From an uncultured Clostridium sp. (lineage in GTDB: Bacteria; Bacillota; Clostridia; Lachnospirales; Lachnospiraceae): a stretch of 9,584 nt of DNA. Shown here piece after piece: positions 1 to 7,405 of the stretch; position 1 is the first letter of the stretch, and each line of letters begins with the position of its first letter. The notes below the pieces were generated by a model, which searched no databases, had not been told where the DNA came from, and saw nothing but the letters and a program-made list of their open reading frames with translations. The translations under genes and the position numbers were made by a program. The stretch lies in assembly GCA_900552885.1 (NCBI GenBank), contig USBM01000069.1, positions 1 through 9,584 of the forward strand, in the 5' to 3' direction.

Positions 1-76
1 TTAATTAACCTCAATGCATGATTTTCTATTTCTATTATGTCTGTATTATTAGCGTGTCCCAAGCAATTTCCAACAT
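1..76. other. Non-coding left edge
   Basis: This AT-rich stretch lies beyond the terminator of the ABC operon. I see no ORF with a ribosome binding site, no convincing promoter and no RNA gene here. It could be the flank of a gene outside the window, but nothing in the sequence shows that. Confidence 0.5.
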
Positions 77-159
77 AAAAAGCCCTCTTTACCGGATGCT
101 TTTATCTGAATCCCCCAAAAGCTAAGCTTTCCAGGGTATCCTCATCCGGTAAAAAGAGC
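77..159 (-). terminator. Long-loop terminator-like hairpin after the ABC/GldG/DUF4340 operon
   Basis: On the minus strand, the arm at 159-143 (core ACCGGATG) pairs with the arm at 98-82 (core CATCCGGT, then AAAGAG). A two-base bulge is needed to join the two blocks. A run of five T follows directly at 81-77. The loop is about 44 bases and contains a second hairpin, AAAGCT-a-AGCTTT at 118-130, flanked by C-rich (112-116) and GGG (134-136) runs that can extend it. The element begins about 40 bases after the DUF4340 stop codon, where an operon terminator is expected. The long loop is unusual for a simple intrinsic terminator, but the inner hairpin may stack to give a compact fold. Confidence 0.65.
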
Positions 160-198
160 ATTTTCAATCCATACATTTTTAATAATACATGAATTACA

Positions 199-798
199 TT
201 ATTCCTCTGTCTCTGTTGTTTCCTCGACAGTCTGTTTCTCTGTCACTGCTTCTGTTGTTGTTTCCTCCGTTGCCCGGTAATCCTCTACCGAGCTGCCCAG
301 AGAACTCTGTACACTGCTTGCAACCGTATAAACTGTCTTATCATCCTCTGTACAATAGACGTAGTCATCGCCTGTTGTCGCATTATTGCTGCCCCAACAG
401 ATTGTTGTCTCATTTCCATCCGCATCCGTCAAGGTAACCGTCTGCCTCGGAGCATCCAATCCATATTCACTAAGATCTGACACATCCTCCATCTTCCGTG
501 TTGCCGTCATCGAAGTAATAGAAGAGATCAGGGAAGTGACCTTATCGGCATCTACCTCAAATGCTGCATCCGAGTCCAGTGTCCATTTATCGGCATCCTT
601 TGTAAAGGACACCTTCTCTCCATCTATCTCATAGGCTATCTTACTTACATCATCTGCTTTCAGATTCAATACAGTAATCGTATCTGTACTATCCGCCTTT
701 TTCTGCTTATCATTATATTTAATCAGACAGACATAACTCACACATAATACAAGCAGACACACTAACGCAATGATCAATGGCAATCCTTTCTTCTTCAT
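199..798 (-). CDS. DUF4340-family membrane-anchored protein
   Basis: This 199-residue protein is the last gene of the ABC operon. It has a short basic N-terminus (MKKKG) and one membrane helix at about residues 6-27. An outer-face domain follows, typical of DUF4340, with the recognisable stretch LSEYGLDAPRQTVTL near residues 108-122 and a beta-rich continuation ending in VYTVASS. The last ~25 residues are almost only Thr and Glu and look disordered. Many DUF4340 proteins are longer, so this is a short, single-unit form. I place the start at ATG 798: the SD GAGGTGG at 810-804 lies 8 bases upstream and overlaps the TAG of the preceding gene. A longer reading from GTG 807 would start inside that SD. 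Next to GldF/GldG-like genes, DUF4340 proteins are thought to be accessory parts of the transporter; the substrate is unknown. The family call is good; the function is inferred from context. Confidence 0.8.
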   Translation of the reverse strand: MKKKGLPLIIALVCLLVLCVSYVCLIKYNDKQKKADSTDTITVLNLKADDVSKIAYEIDGEKVSFTKDADKWTLDSDAAFEVDADKVTSLISSITSMTATRKMEDVSDLSEYGLDAPRQTVTLTDADGNETTICWGSNNATTGDDYVYCTEDDKTVYTVASSVQSSLGSSVEDYRATEETTTEAVTEKQTVEETTETEE

Positions 799-809
799 TC
801 CTTCCACCT

Positions 810-2507
810 CTATCTCTTCTTTCTTCTATGGCAGATCATTCCGCCAAATACCAGACAGCAGATTGGAAGCAAAATGCAGACAAACAATGCTATAGCTGCC
901 GCATCCCCTGCTGTTACGGTCAGATAATCCACAGATACAGACTTGCTTGCGATGGATACCCGGTTGGAATCTCCGGTATCTACTAACCATGTCATTGCAT
1001 TCATATATAATGTATAATTGCCGTCTGACACCATGCTGTTCATAGATGAATCCAGGATTGCAGAGGATGCAATCACTACTAACTGCGTTGTCTTCGTTTC
1101 GTCGGAGGTTACAGTTTCCGCAACAGCATTATCTGTTTCCGTTGTCGCTTCATCTGCACCGGAGGAGTTACTGTCCTCATCCGATGTACCACTTACTTCC
1201 TCCGATACCGTAACTGCTACAGAAAATGGTCCATCTGCATCGCCATCCGCTTTATCGTAGCTTGTCATATTCTGTGGATCAGTCTTCACAAATGCATCCT
1301 CAGATGGTGATAACACGGTACTGATATCTAATGTATCCCGTGCGTTCTCAGATATCTTGAATCCCTGACAACCACTTAACAGGACATTGGCAGAACCACC
1401 TGTCATATCCGTTGTGATCTCGGATGCACTGATCGTCGGAACAATATAATATGGACGCTGAACATACTTATTGCTATCCGTTTCCACCACAATACCATCC
1501 GTTACTTCCACTCCATATTCTGCTAAAATGCTGTCATAATTCGTATGCTCCTTGCCTGTATAATCGGTAAGCATCAGAACTTTACCACCATTTTTCAGAT
1601 AAGTGATAACCGCCTGCGATTCCTCTGCAGAGTAATCAGACTCCGGAGAATCCAACAACAGGCCCGCTGCATCTTCCGGTACCGATCCTGCAGTCAACAG
1701 ATTCAATTCTTTTAATTCCAGATTCGCTTTCTGGATTCGGTCAGTCACTGCATCCGGCAAAGATACTTCATTATGTCCGGTCACATAGTATACAACAGGG
1801 AGTTCATCCGATAACACATAATCAATAGCACTCGTAAGCTGACCTTCGCCATCAAATCCTGTCGTTTTAGACTGATATGTGGAATAATCCATCTCCGATT
1901 CATACATACTACCATAATCGATCACTTTATTTCTCTTAGAACTTGATACGATCAGACTGTTCTCACTTACCTGATCCTCCGTAAACTGACTGGTGTAATT
2001 CGGACTGGTAACCGGATCCACCTTCTCTACTTTAATCTTCGAAGAATTCTCCTGATACTGGTTCAATAACTTCTCGACCGTAGAATCCTCATTTCCCGAC
2101 TGCACAATATAATGGATCGTAATGTCCTCATCTAAGTTCTTCAATACCTTCTTTGTCTCATCTCCAATGGTGTACAACTTACCGGTACTGATATCAAATT
2201 CCGTATATTTCGATGGGATCTGTCCCACGATCAGATTCAGTACGACCACAATCGCGATCACAACTACCGACATGGCAGCACTATATGAATCTTTCCGAAA
2301 AGCTCTTTTATTAAACGTATGCTTTTTCTGACCGGACTTCTTTTTTCTTCTTTGTTTCCTCTTTTCCCGCTTATCTTTTGTGTTATCGCATTGCGTATTA
2401 TTTGTGTCATTGTCCTGTTCTGCATCATTTTCTGACATATTCACAACCGGCTCCTGCATATTCATCACTTCGTCCTGCTGTCCATTTTCATTCTGTTCCA
2501 TACTCAT
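810..2507 (-). CDS. GldG-type ABC transporter auxiliary membrane protein
   Basis: This 565-residue protein belongs to the GldG / ABC_transp_aux type. Residues 1-46 are acidic and Asn/Gln-rich, 47-72 form a dense Lys/Arg patch, and a membrane helix follows at about 75-97 (VVVIAIVVVLNLIVG). The large outer-face domain includes the FDISTGKLYTI motif after the helix, typical of GldG-like proteins. It also includes a Rossmann-like stretch near 280-316 (AGLLLDSP, then ITYLKNGGKVLMLTDY). A Ser/Thr/Asp/Glu-rich insertion spans about 437-474. A second helix at about 534-558 is followed by the cytoplasmic tail HRRKKR. I chose ATG 2507 because AGGAGGTG at 2523-2516 sits 10 bases upstream; a TTG at 2531 would extend the protein by eight residues but lies upstream of that SD. 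The SD overlaps the stop of the permease gene. In Bacteroidetes GldG pairs with GldF and GldA; here gliding is not implied, and the transported substrate is unknown. Confidence 0.82.
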   Translation of the reverse strand: MSMEQNENGQQDEVMNMQEPVVNMSENDAEQDNDTNNTQCDNTKDKREKRKQRRKKKSGQKKHTFNKRAFRKDSYSAAMSVVVIAIVVVLNLIVGQIPSKYTEFDISTGKLYTIGDETKKVLKNLDEDITIHYIVQSGNEDSTVEKLLNQYQENSSKIKVEKVDPVTSPNYTSQFTEDQVSENSLIVSSSKRNKVIDYGSMYESEMDYSTYQSKTTGFDGEGQLTSAIDYVLSDELPVVYYVTGHNEVSLPDAVTDRIQKANLELKELNLLTAGSVPEDAAGLLLDSPESDYSAEESQAVITYLKNGGKVLMLTDYTGKEHTNYDSILAEYGVEVTDGIVVETDSNKYVQRPYYIVPTISASEITTDMTGGSANVLLSGCQGFKISENARDTLDISTVLSPSEDAFVKTDPQNMTSYDKADGDADGPFSVAVTVSEEVSGTSDEDSNSSGADEATTETDNAVAETVTSDETKTTQLVVIASSAILDSSMNSMVSDGNYTLYMNAMTWLVDTGDSNRVSIASKSVSVDYLTVTAGDAAAIALFVCILLPICCLVFGGMICHRRKKR

Positions 2508-2521
2508 CCTGCAAACACCTC

Positions 2522-3238
2522 CTAACTCCAACGTCTCTTCTTAATGCTCTGCATGGTAAGAAATACAAATACCACCATAACAGAAAGAAAATACACAACT
2601 GCCGTCACTTCAAAGGTTCCGTCTACAAATGACTGAAAATGTCCGTCTACATTACAAGCTTCCATAATATGATAAAGGATTCCATCCGACATCGAACTTG
2701 GAAGAAAACTTTCCAACCCACTCATAATATAACTTAAGAACATCACAACAAATGTCAATACTGCTGCAATGATCGTATTTTCAGTCAGAGATGAGATAAA
2801 TAGACCAACTGCAATATTGGCAGCTCCTAACAAGAAAAATCCAAGAATTGCCGTATAATTCTGTGCAAAGGATACCTTGCCAAATACACGCATGATCAAT
2901 GGATACAGACAGATCACACCAATCGGGATCATATATACGGTAAGTAATGCAAAGAATTTACCTAACACAATCTTAGCTACCGAAACCGGTGCCGTAAGCA
3001 ATAACTGATCTGTCTTATGCCGACGCTCCTCGGATAACACCCGCATAGTCAGAACCGGAACCGCTAACAAAAATACAAATGTAATACTGTTAAAGGTTAC
3101 ATTCATAGATGGGTACCCATTTAACAGATTATAGGCATAAAAATAAATACCTACGATCAGAAATACAAAAAACAAAAAAACATATCCTGTCATGGATCTG
3201 AAATAACCAGCTACTTCTCTTTTATATATTGCTTTCAT
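2522..3238 (-). CDS. ABC-2 type permease, GldF-like
   Basis: This 238-residue integral membrane protein has about six hydrophobic segments, near residues 18-37, 52-66, 94-116, 127-149, 155-174 and 209-228. The cytoplasmic motif MRVLSEERRHKTDQLLLTAP (65-84) is the conserved linker of ABC-2 permeases of the GldF/NosY type and probably contacts the ATPase. Length and topology match GldF-type permeases. The start ATG overlaps the end of the ATPase gene by 17 bases and is preceded by AGGAGG with 6 bases spacing, so translation of the two genes is likely coupled. One permease gene with one ATPase suggests a homodimer of each, with the GldG-like and DUF4340 proteins as outer-face partners. The substrate cannot be read from the sequence. 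Confidence 0.88.
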   Translation of the reverse strand: MKAIYKREVAGYFRSMTGYVFLFFVFLIVGIYFYAYNLLNGYPSMNVTFNSITFVFLLAVPVLTMRVLSEERRHKTDQLLLTAPVSVAKIVLGKFFALLTVYMIPIGVICLYPLIMRVFGKVSFAQNYTAILGFFLLGAANIAVGLFISSLTENTIIAAVLTFVVMFLSYIMSGLESFLPSSMSDGILYHIMEACNVDGHFQSFVDGTFEVTAVVYFLSVMVVFVFLTMQSIKKRRWS

Positions 3239-4181
3239 CTGATACCTCCTGTTCTGCCTCTGTAAGCTCTAAGAAGATATCCTCTAAGGACATCCGGCTT
3301 TGTGACAATTCTAAGATTGGACAATCTTCCTCTGCCAACAGATAGAATAACTCTGCCCGGATATCATCCATTCCGTCTACCCGAAGCGTTCCACTCCATA
3401 CATCCTGTTCCCAGGATCCCTGTACCTGAATGGCACCTTCAAATTTCTCTGTAAAGACACCTTCAATCTTATGTTCCGGATCTAATACACTAAGCTGTAA
3501 GGTACTGTTACCCTGCATCTGACTGCTTAAGTTCTGCGGTGTATCACAAGCTACCAATTTGCCCTTTGAAATGATCAGAATCTGATCACATAATGCACTC
3601 ACTTCTGACAAAATGTGCGAGCTTAAAATAACGGTATGCTCCTTGCTCAGATCCTTGATCAGACTCCGGATCTCAATAATCTGCTTCGGATCCAAACCGA
3701 CCGTTGGCTCATCTAAGATCAGTATCTCAGGATTCCCTACTAATGCCTGACCAAGACCAACTCTTTGTCGATAACCTTTGGAAAGATTCTTCACCAGACG
3801 CTCCTTCACATCCTCCAACGAAAGCATCTCCATAATATCCTGGATCATTTCATCCCGTTCTGACCGTTGTACCCCTTTAAGTTCTGCCGCAAAATTAAGA
3901 CATTCCAATACCGTCATATCCATATACAACGGAGGCTGCTCCGGCAGATAACCAACACATTTCTTTGCCTCTTCCGGCTCCTCCAAAATATCATGTCCAT
4001 TGATCAGTACCGTACCTTCATTCGATGCCAGATAACCGGTAATGATATTCATTGTTGTTGACTTACCTGCTCCATTCGGACCCAGGAAGCCATAAATCTG
4101 TCCTTTCTCTACCCGAAAAGACAAATGGTCTACTGCAACATGATCGCCATAACGCTTCACGATATCCCTTACTTCAACCAC
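3222..4181 (-). CDS. ABC transporter ATP-binding protein, GldA/NatA-like
   Basis: This 319-residue cytoplasmic ATPase powers the adjacent permease. Walker A is GPNGAGKST at residues 34-42, the Q-loop is LPEQPPLY near 79-86, and the signature LSKGYRQRVG is at 133-142 (LSKGY rather than LSGGQ, as is common in ABC-2 exporter ATPases). Walker B is ILILDEPTVGLDP at 153-165 and the H-loop is SSH at 187-189, so every catalytic element is intact. Residues from about 225 form the C-terminal extension usual in this subfamily, ending with the conserved SLEDIFLELT stretch. The start is a GTG at 4181, with AGGAGG at 4195-4190 placed 8 bases upstream; no ATG fits as well. It is the first gene of the four-gene operon. 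The protein could be called GldA-like, but that name implies gliding, which is not supported here. Confidence 0.93.
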   Translation of the reverse strand: MVEVRDIVKRYGDHVAVDHLSFRVEKGQIYGFLGPNGAGKSTTMNIITGYLASNEGTVLINGHDILEEPEEAKKCVGYLPEQPPLYMDMTVLECLNFAAELKGVQRSERDEMIQDIMEMLSLEDVKERLVKNLSKGYRQRVGLGQALVGNPEILILDEPTVGLDPKQIIEIRSLIKDLSKEHTVILSSHILSEVSALCDQILIISKGKLVACDTPQNLSSQMQGNSTLQLSVLDPEHKIEGVFTEKFEGAIQVQGSWEQDVWSGTLRVDGMDDIRAELFYLLAEEDCPILELSQSRMSLEDIFLELTEAEQEVSDESNI

Positions 4182-4210
4182 TTTTTCAACCTCCTATCTA
4201 TTGATCATTT

Positions 4211-4252
4211 CATACTTTATAGAAGTATATGTGACAGGTATGGAGAAAATTA
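4211..4252 (-). promoter_or_regulatory. Putative weak promoter with an inverted repeat, ABC operon
   Basis: The space between the purB terminator and the ATPase gene must hold the operon promoter unless there is read-through. Two -10 candidates exist on the minus strand, TATACT at 4229-4224 and TATAAA at 4221-4216. Neither has a good -35 (the best is TCCATA at 4244-4239, 17 bases before TATAAA). The inverted repeat ATACTT-N5-AAGTAT at 4212-4228 spans both -10 candidates and could be an operator or simply chance in AT-rich DNA. The weak -35 would fit an activator-dependent promoter, but that is inference. Confidence 0.35.
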
Positions 4253-4275
4253 GATGATTGTGTGAAAAATATATG

Positions 4276-4304
4276 AAAAAACGGGGTTGCAACTGCAACC
4301 CCGT
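4276..4304 (-). terminator. Intrinsic terminator of the purF-purB operon
   Basis: A perfect 11-base inverted repeat, ACGGGGTTGCA at 4281-4291 and TGCAACCCCGT at 4294-4304, is separated by two bases, so the real loop will be about 4-6 bases. On the minus strand it is followed at once by six T (4281-4276) and then more T-rich sequence. It lies 30 bases after the purB stop. On the plus strand no T-run follows, so it acts leftward only. Confidence 0.95.
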
Positions 4305-4311
4305 TCGAATT

Positions 4312-4327
4312 ATTCTAACGTTAGAAT
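4312..4327. repeat. Perfect 16-base palindrome between purB and its terminator
   Basis: ATTCTAACGTTAGAAT is identical to its own reverse complement and sits 6 bases after the purB stop and 7 bases before the terminator stem. With no loop, it would form only a poor RNA hairpin. A dimeric protein binding site or part of a 3' RNA fold are alternatives. No matching 16-mer was noticed elsewhere in the window. Confidence 0.6.
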
Positions 4328-4333
4328 GTGAAA

Positions 4334-5782
4334 TTATACATTGATCTCTGCGGTCATTCCAAGAATACTCTTATTCTCGTCTAAGACAGGCTTCACGATC
4401 TCATTGATGAATTCCTCTGTCTGCTGTGGAGCACGTCCTACAAAGTTCTTCGGCTCTAAGATCTCCTCAATCATTTCTTTTGTCATGCCAAATGCAGGAT
4501 CATTCGCAATACGGTCTACCAGATCATTCTCTTTTCCTTCCTGCTTCACAACAGCACCTGCTGCCATAGAATGCTCACGAATCTTCTCATGAAGCTCCTG
4601 GCGGTTACCGCCACGCTTTACAGCATCCATCATAATGTTCTCGGTTGCCATAAACGGAATCTCCTTCATGAATCTCTGATAGATTACCTTATCGTATACA
4701 ACCAGACCATCTACTACGTTCAGATAAAGATCTAAGATACCATCAATTGCAAGAAATGCCTCCGGTACAGAGATTCTCTTATTCGCAGAATCATCCAGTG
4801 TTCTCTCAAACCACTGGGTAGCAGCCGTAATTGCAGGGTTCAATGCATCTGCCATTACATAATTAGCAAGAGAAGCAATACGCTCTGAACGCATCGGATT
4901 TCTCTTGTATGCCATAGCGGAAGAACCGATCTGATTCTTCTCAAACGGCTCCTCGATCTCTTTCAAATGCTGAAGAAGACGAATATCATTTGAGAACTTA
5001 TGTGCACTCTGTGCGATTCCGGAAAGTACATTCAAAACACGGGAATCTACCTTACGGGAATAAGTCTGTCCGGATACCGGATAACATTCCTCAAATCCCA
5101 TCTTCTTTGCGATCATACCATCAATCTTACGAACCGTCTCATGATCTCCATCAAACAATTCTAAGAAACTTGCCTGGGTTCCGGTTGTTCCCTTACATCC
5201 TAATAATTTCTGCTGACCGATCATATAATCCAGATCAGAAAGATCAAGCATTAACTCCTCTAACCAGAGAGTTGCACGCTTACCAACCGTTGTTGGCTGT
5301 GCCGGCTGGAAATGTGTAAATGCAAGAGTTGGAAGATCCTTATACTGCATAGCGAACTTAGAAAGCTCATTGATCACATTCAATAACTTCTTACGAACTA
5401 GCTTCATTGCCTCTGTCATAATGATGACATCCGTGTTATCACCCACATAACAGCTTGTTGCTCCAAGATGGATGATTCCTGCCGCTGCCGGACACTGTTT
5501 GCCATATGCGTATACATGACTCATAACATCATGACGAACTAACTTCTCACGCTTCTTTGCCACATCATAATTGATATCATCTGCAAATGCCTTTAATTCT
5601 TCAATCTGCTCAGTTGTAATAACCGGCTTACCATTTTCGGAAAGTCCTAACTCCTGCTCGGTCTCTGCCAAAGCAATCCATAACTTTCTCCATGTCTTGA
5701 ACTTCATGTCCGGTGAAAAAATATACTGCATTTCCTTACTTGCATATCTTTCTGATAACGGGCTTACATACTTATCCTTCAT
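4334..5782 (-). CDS. purB: Adenylosuccinate lyase
   Basis: PurB cleaves fumarate from SAICAR in purine synthesis and from adenylosuccinate to give AMP. The 482-residue length and sequence match the longer 'eukaryotic-like' form rather than the ~430-residue Bacillus form. Landmarks are RHDVMSHVYAYG (83-94), the HLGATSCYVGDNTD block (105-118), THFQPAQPTTVGKRA with the expected catalytic His157, and KGTTGTQASF (197-206). The mobile-loop signature GSSAMAYKRNPMRSE (286-300) carries the catalytic serine and fits the fumarate-lyase pattern, with Ala291 where the human enzyme has Pro. QWFERTLDDSANKRI (323-337) and APQQTEEF are also family hallmarks. The start ATG has AGGAGGAG close upstream and follows the purF stop by 19 bases, so it is the second gene of a purF-purB operon. 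The ORF is complete and undamaged. Confidence 0.97.
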   Translation of the reverse strand: MKDKYVSPLSERYASKEMQYIFSPDMKFKTWRKLWIALAETEQELGLSENGKPVITTEQIEELKAFADDINYDVAKKREKLVRHDVMSHVYAYGKQCPAAAGIIHLGATSCYVGDNTDVIIMTEAMKLVRKKLLNVINELSKFAMQYKDLPTLAFTHFQPAQPTTVGKRATLWLEELMLDLSDLDYMIGQQKLLGCKGTTGTQASFLELFDGDHETVRKIDGMIAKKMGFEECYPVSGQTYSRKVDSRVLNVLSGIAQSAHKFSNDIRLLQHLKEIEEPFEKNQIGSSAMAYKRNPMRSERIASLANYVMADALNPAITAATQWFERTLDDSANKRISVPEAFLAIDGILDLYLNVVDGLVVYDKVIYQRFMKEIPFMATENIMMDAVKRGGNRQELHEKIREHSMAAGAVVKQEGKENDLVDRIANDPAFGMTKEMIEEILEPKNFVGRAPQQTEEFINEIVKPVLDENKSILGMTAEINV

Positions 5783-5801
5783 TGTCTCCTCCTAAAATAG
5801 C

Positions 5802-7265
5802 TTATTTCTTCTTATTGTCTCTTACCGTGGCATCATGTTCTCCACGAATATCCTCTTTCGGTGGTTCAATTGGATACTGTCCACTAAAGCATCCATCGCA
5901 GTACTGCTTTCCATCTGATAACTCTTTCAAGCGATCCATCTTCAGATAGGCAAGCGAATCTGCTCCTAAGATCTCACAGATCTCGTCTACTGTCCGGTTA
6001 TGCGCAATCAACTGGTCTTCACTTGGAATGTCCGTTCCAAAATAGCATGGATGTAAGAATTCCGGTGATGAGATACGGACATGCACTTCCGTCGCTCCCG
6101 CTTCTTTTAACATACTGACAATACGGTCAGATGTGGTTCCTCTTACGATTGAATCATCAATCATAATAACACGCTTACCCTTAACCGCATCCTTCAAAAC
6201 GTTCAGCTTCACCCGAACACTGGATTCTCTCTGGCTCTGCTTTGGTTTGATAAAGGTACGTCCCACATATGCATTCTTAACAAATGCTGTGCCATATGGG
6301 ATTCCGGATTCTAATGAATACCCCAAAGCTGCTGCATTACCGGATTCCGGAACACCTACTACTAAATCAGCCTCTACCGGTGAATCCTTTGCAAGACACC
6401 GTCCTGCAATAATACGCGACTTATACACGCTCATTCCATCCAACACACTATCCGGTCTGGCAAAATATATATATTCAAAAATACATCTTGCATGTTTCTT
6501 CTGGCACATGTCCTTATAGGAGACAATTCCATTCTCCGGAGTGATCGTTACCATCTCACCCGGTTCTACATCTCTTATAAATTCTGCACCGATCGTATCT
6601 AACGCACAGCTTTCTGACGCTAAGATATAGGCATTATTACGCTTACCTATACATAATGGGCGGAAACCAAACGGATCTCTTGCTCCGATCAGTTTACGGG
6701 GACTCATCACGATCAGAGAATATGAACCCTTTACTTTCTTAAGTGCCCGTCTTACCGCATCTTCTACCGTAGATGTCTTTACTCTTTCTCTCGCAATATG
6801 ATATGCAATAACCTCCGAATCAATCGTTGTCTGAAAGATCGCTCCGTTTAATTCCAATTCCCGACGCAGCTCCGGTGCATTGACCAAATTACCATTATGT
6901 GCAAGTCCTAATGTTCCCTTCACATAATTAAGAACAAGCGGCTGTGCATTCTCTCGTGTTGATGCCCCTGCCGTAGAATACCGCACATGACCCACACCAA
7001 TGTTGCCCTTCAACTTCTCCAAATCTTCCGGTGTAAACACCTCATTGACCAAGCCCATTCCCTTAGAAGAAAGGACTTTCCCCTTCGGTCCCTCTGTGTC
7101 AGAAACTGCAATACCACAGCTCTCCTGTCCACGATGCTGCAATGCAAACAATCCATAATAAATACTGGCTGCTACATCATTACCGTCAAAATCGTAAATA
7201 CCGAATACACCGCATTCCTCATGCAATGCATCTTCCTCAAAACTGTTGTCAAATACTTCGCTCAT
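5802..7265 (-). CDS. purF: Amidophosphoribosyltransferase (glutamine PRPP amidotransferase)
   Basis: PurF makes 5-phosphoribosylamine from PRPP and glutamine, the first committed step of purine synthesis. Residues 1-17 look like the propeptide that is cleaved to expose Cys18 (ECGVFGIYD), the N-terminal nucleophile. The glutaminase domain continues with LQHRGQESCGIA (42-53), GHVRYSTAG (92-100) and LAHNGNLVN (121-129). The phosphoribosyltransferase domain has VVGVPESGN (302-310) and the PRPP loop VIMIDDSIVRGTTSD (366-380). Cys261, Cys407, Cys456 and Cys459 (CDGC) match the four ligands of the Fe-S cluster of Bacillus-type PurF, so the enzyme is probably oxygen sensitive. The start ATG has AGGAG with about 7 bases spacing. 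It heads the operon with purB; its promoter is predicted at 7359-7387. Confidence 0.98.
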   Translation of the reverse strand: MSEVFDNSFEEDALHEECGVFGIYDFDGNDVAASIYYGLFALQHRGQESCGIAVSDTEGPKGKVLSSKGMGLVNEVFTPEDLEKLKGNIGVGHVRYSTAGASTRENAQPLVLNYVKGTLGLAHNGNLVNAPELRRELELNGAIFQTTIDSEVIAYHIARERVKTSTVEDAVRRALKKVKGSYSLIVMSPRKLIGARDPFGFRPLCIGKRNNAYILASESCALDTIGAEFIRDVEPGEMVTITPENGIVSYKDMCQKKHARCIFEYIYFARPDSVLDGMSVYKSRIIAGRCLAKDSPVEADLVVGVPESGNAAALGYSLESGIPYGTAFVKNAYVGRTFIKPKQSQRESSVRVKLNVLKDAVKGKRVIMIDDSIVRGTTSDRIVSMLKEAGATEVHVRISSPEFLHPCYFGTDIPSEDQLIAHNRTVDEICEILGADSLAYLKMDRLKELSDGKQYCDGCFSGQYPIEPPKEDIRGEHDATVRDNKKK

Positions 7266-7351
7266 GTAAGTCTCCTAACGTTCATCAAGAATAATAGAAA
7301 GAATCAAATCCACACTCTCTATACTTTGGCATTTCATATTTTCAATTGTAC

Positions 7352-7387
7352 CGAATATATGTTATCTTTTTTTGCAAAAACTGTCAA
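7352..7387 (-). promoter_or_regulatory. Predicted sigma-A promoter of purF-purB
   Basis: On the minus strand a perfect -35 TTGACA (7387-7382) is followed after 17 bases by TAACAT (7364-7359), which matches four of six -10 positions. Transcription should begin near 7352, leaving an untranslated leader of about 86 bases with no purine riboswitch consensus and no obvious hairpin. Confidence 0.7.
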
Positions 7388-7405
7388 TGGAAATAGGTAT
7401 TTTAT

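Noticed and set aside
2499..2531. TTG start at 2531 or ATG at 2501 for the GldG-like protein
   Set aside because: TTG 2531 lies upstream of the AGGAGGTG SD and overlaps the permease gene; ATG 2501 is 16 bases from the SD, too far. ATG 2507 fits best.
4990..5319. Plus-strand open frame of 109 codons inside purB
   Set aside because: Antisense to conserved PurB motifs, without an SD or family resemblance.
6133..6519. Plus-strand open frame of 128 codons inside purF
   Set aside because: Antisense to the conserved PRPP-loop region of purF, with no SD and no recognisable domain.
7275..7282. CTAACGTT shared between the purF 5' end and the palindrome after purB
   Set aside because: At 7275-7282 it runs into the purF SD (AACGTTAGGAG), it is only 8 bases, and the full palindrome is absent there; probably coincidence.
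7346..7360. PurR box-like sequence (TACCGAAT) near the purF start site
   Set aside because: Only the CCGAA core fits the Bacillus PurBox; four flanking or core positions mismatch and there is no second, inverted box.
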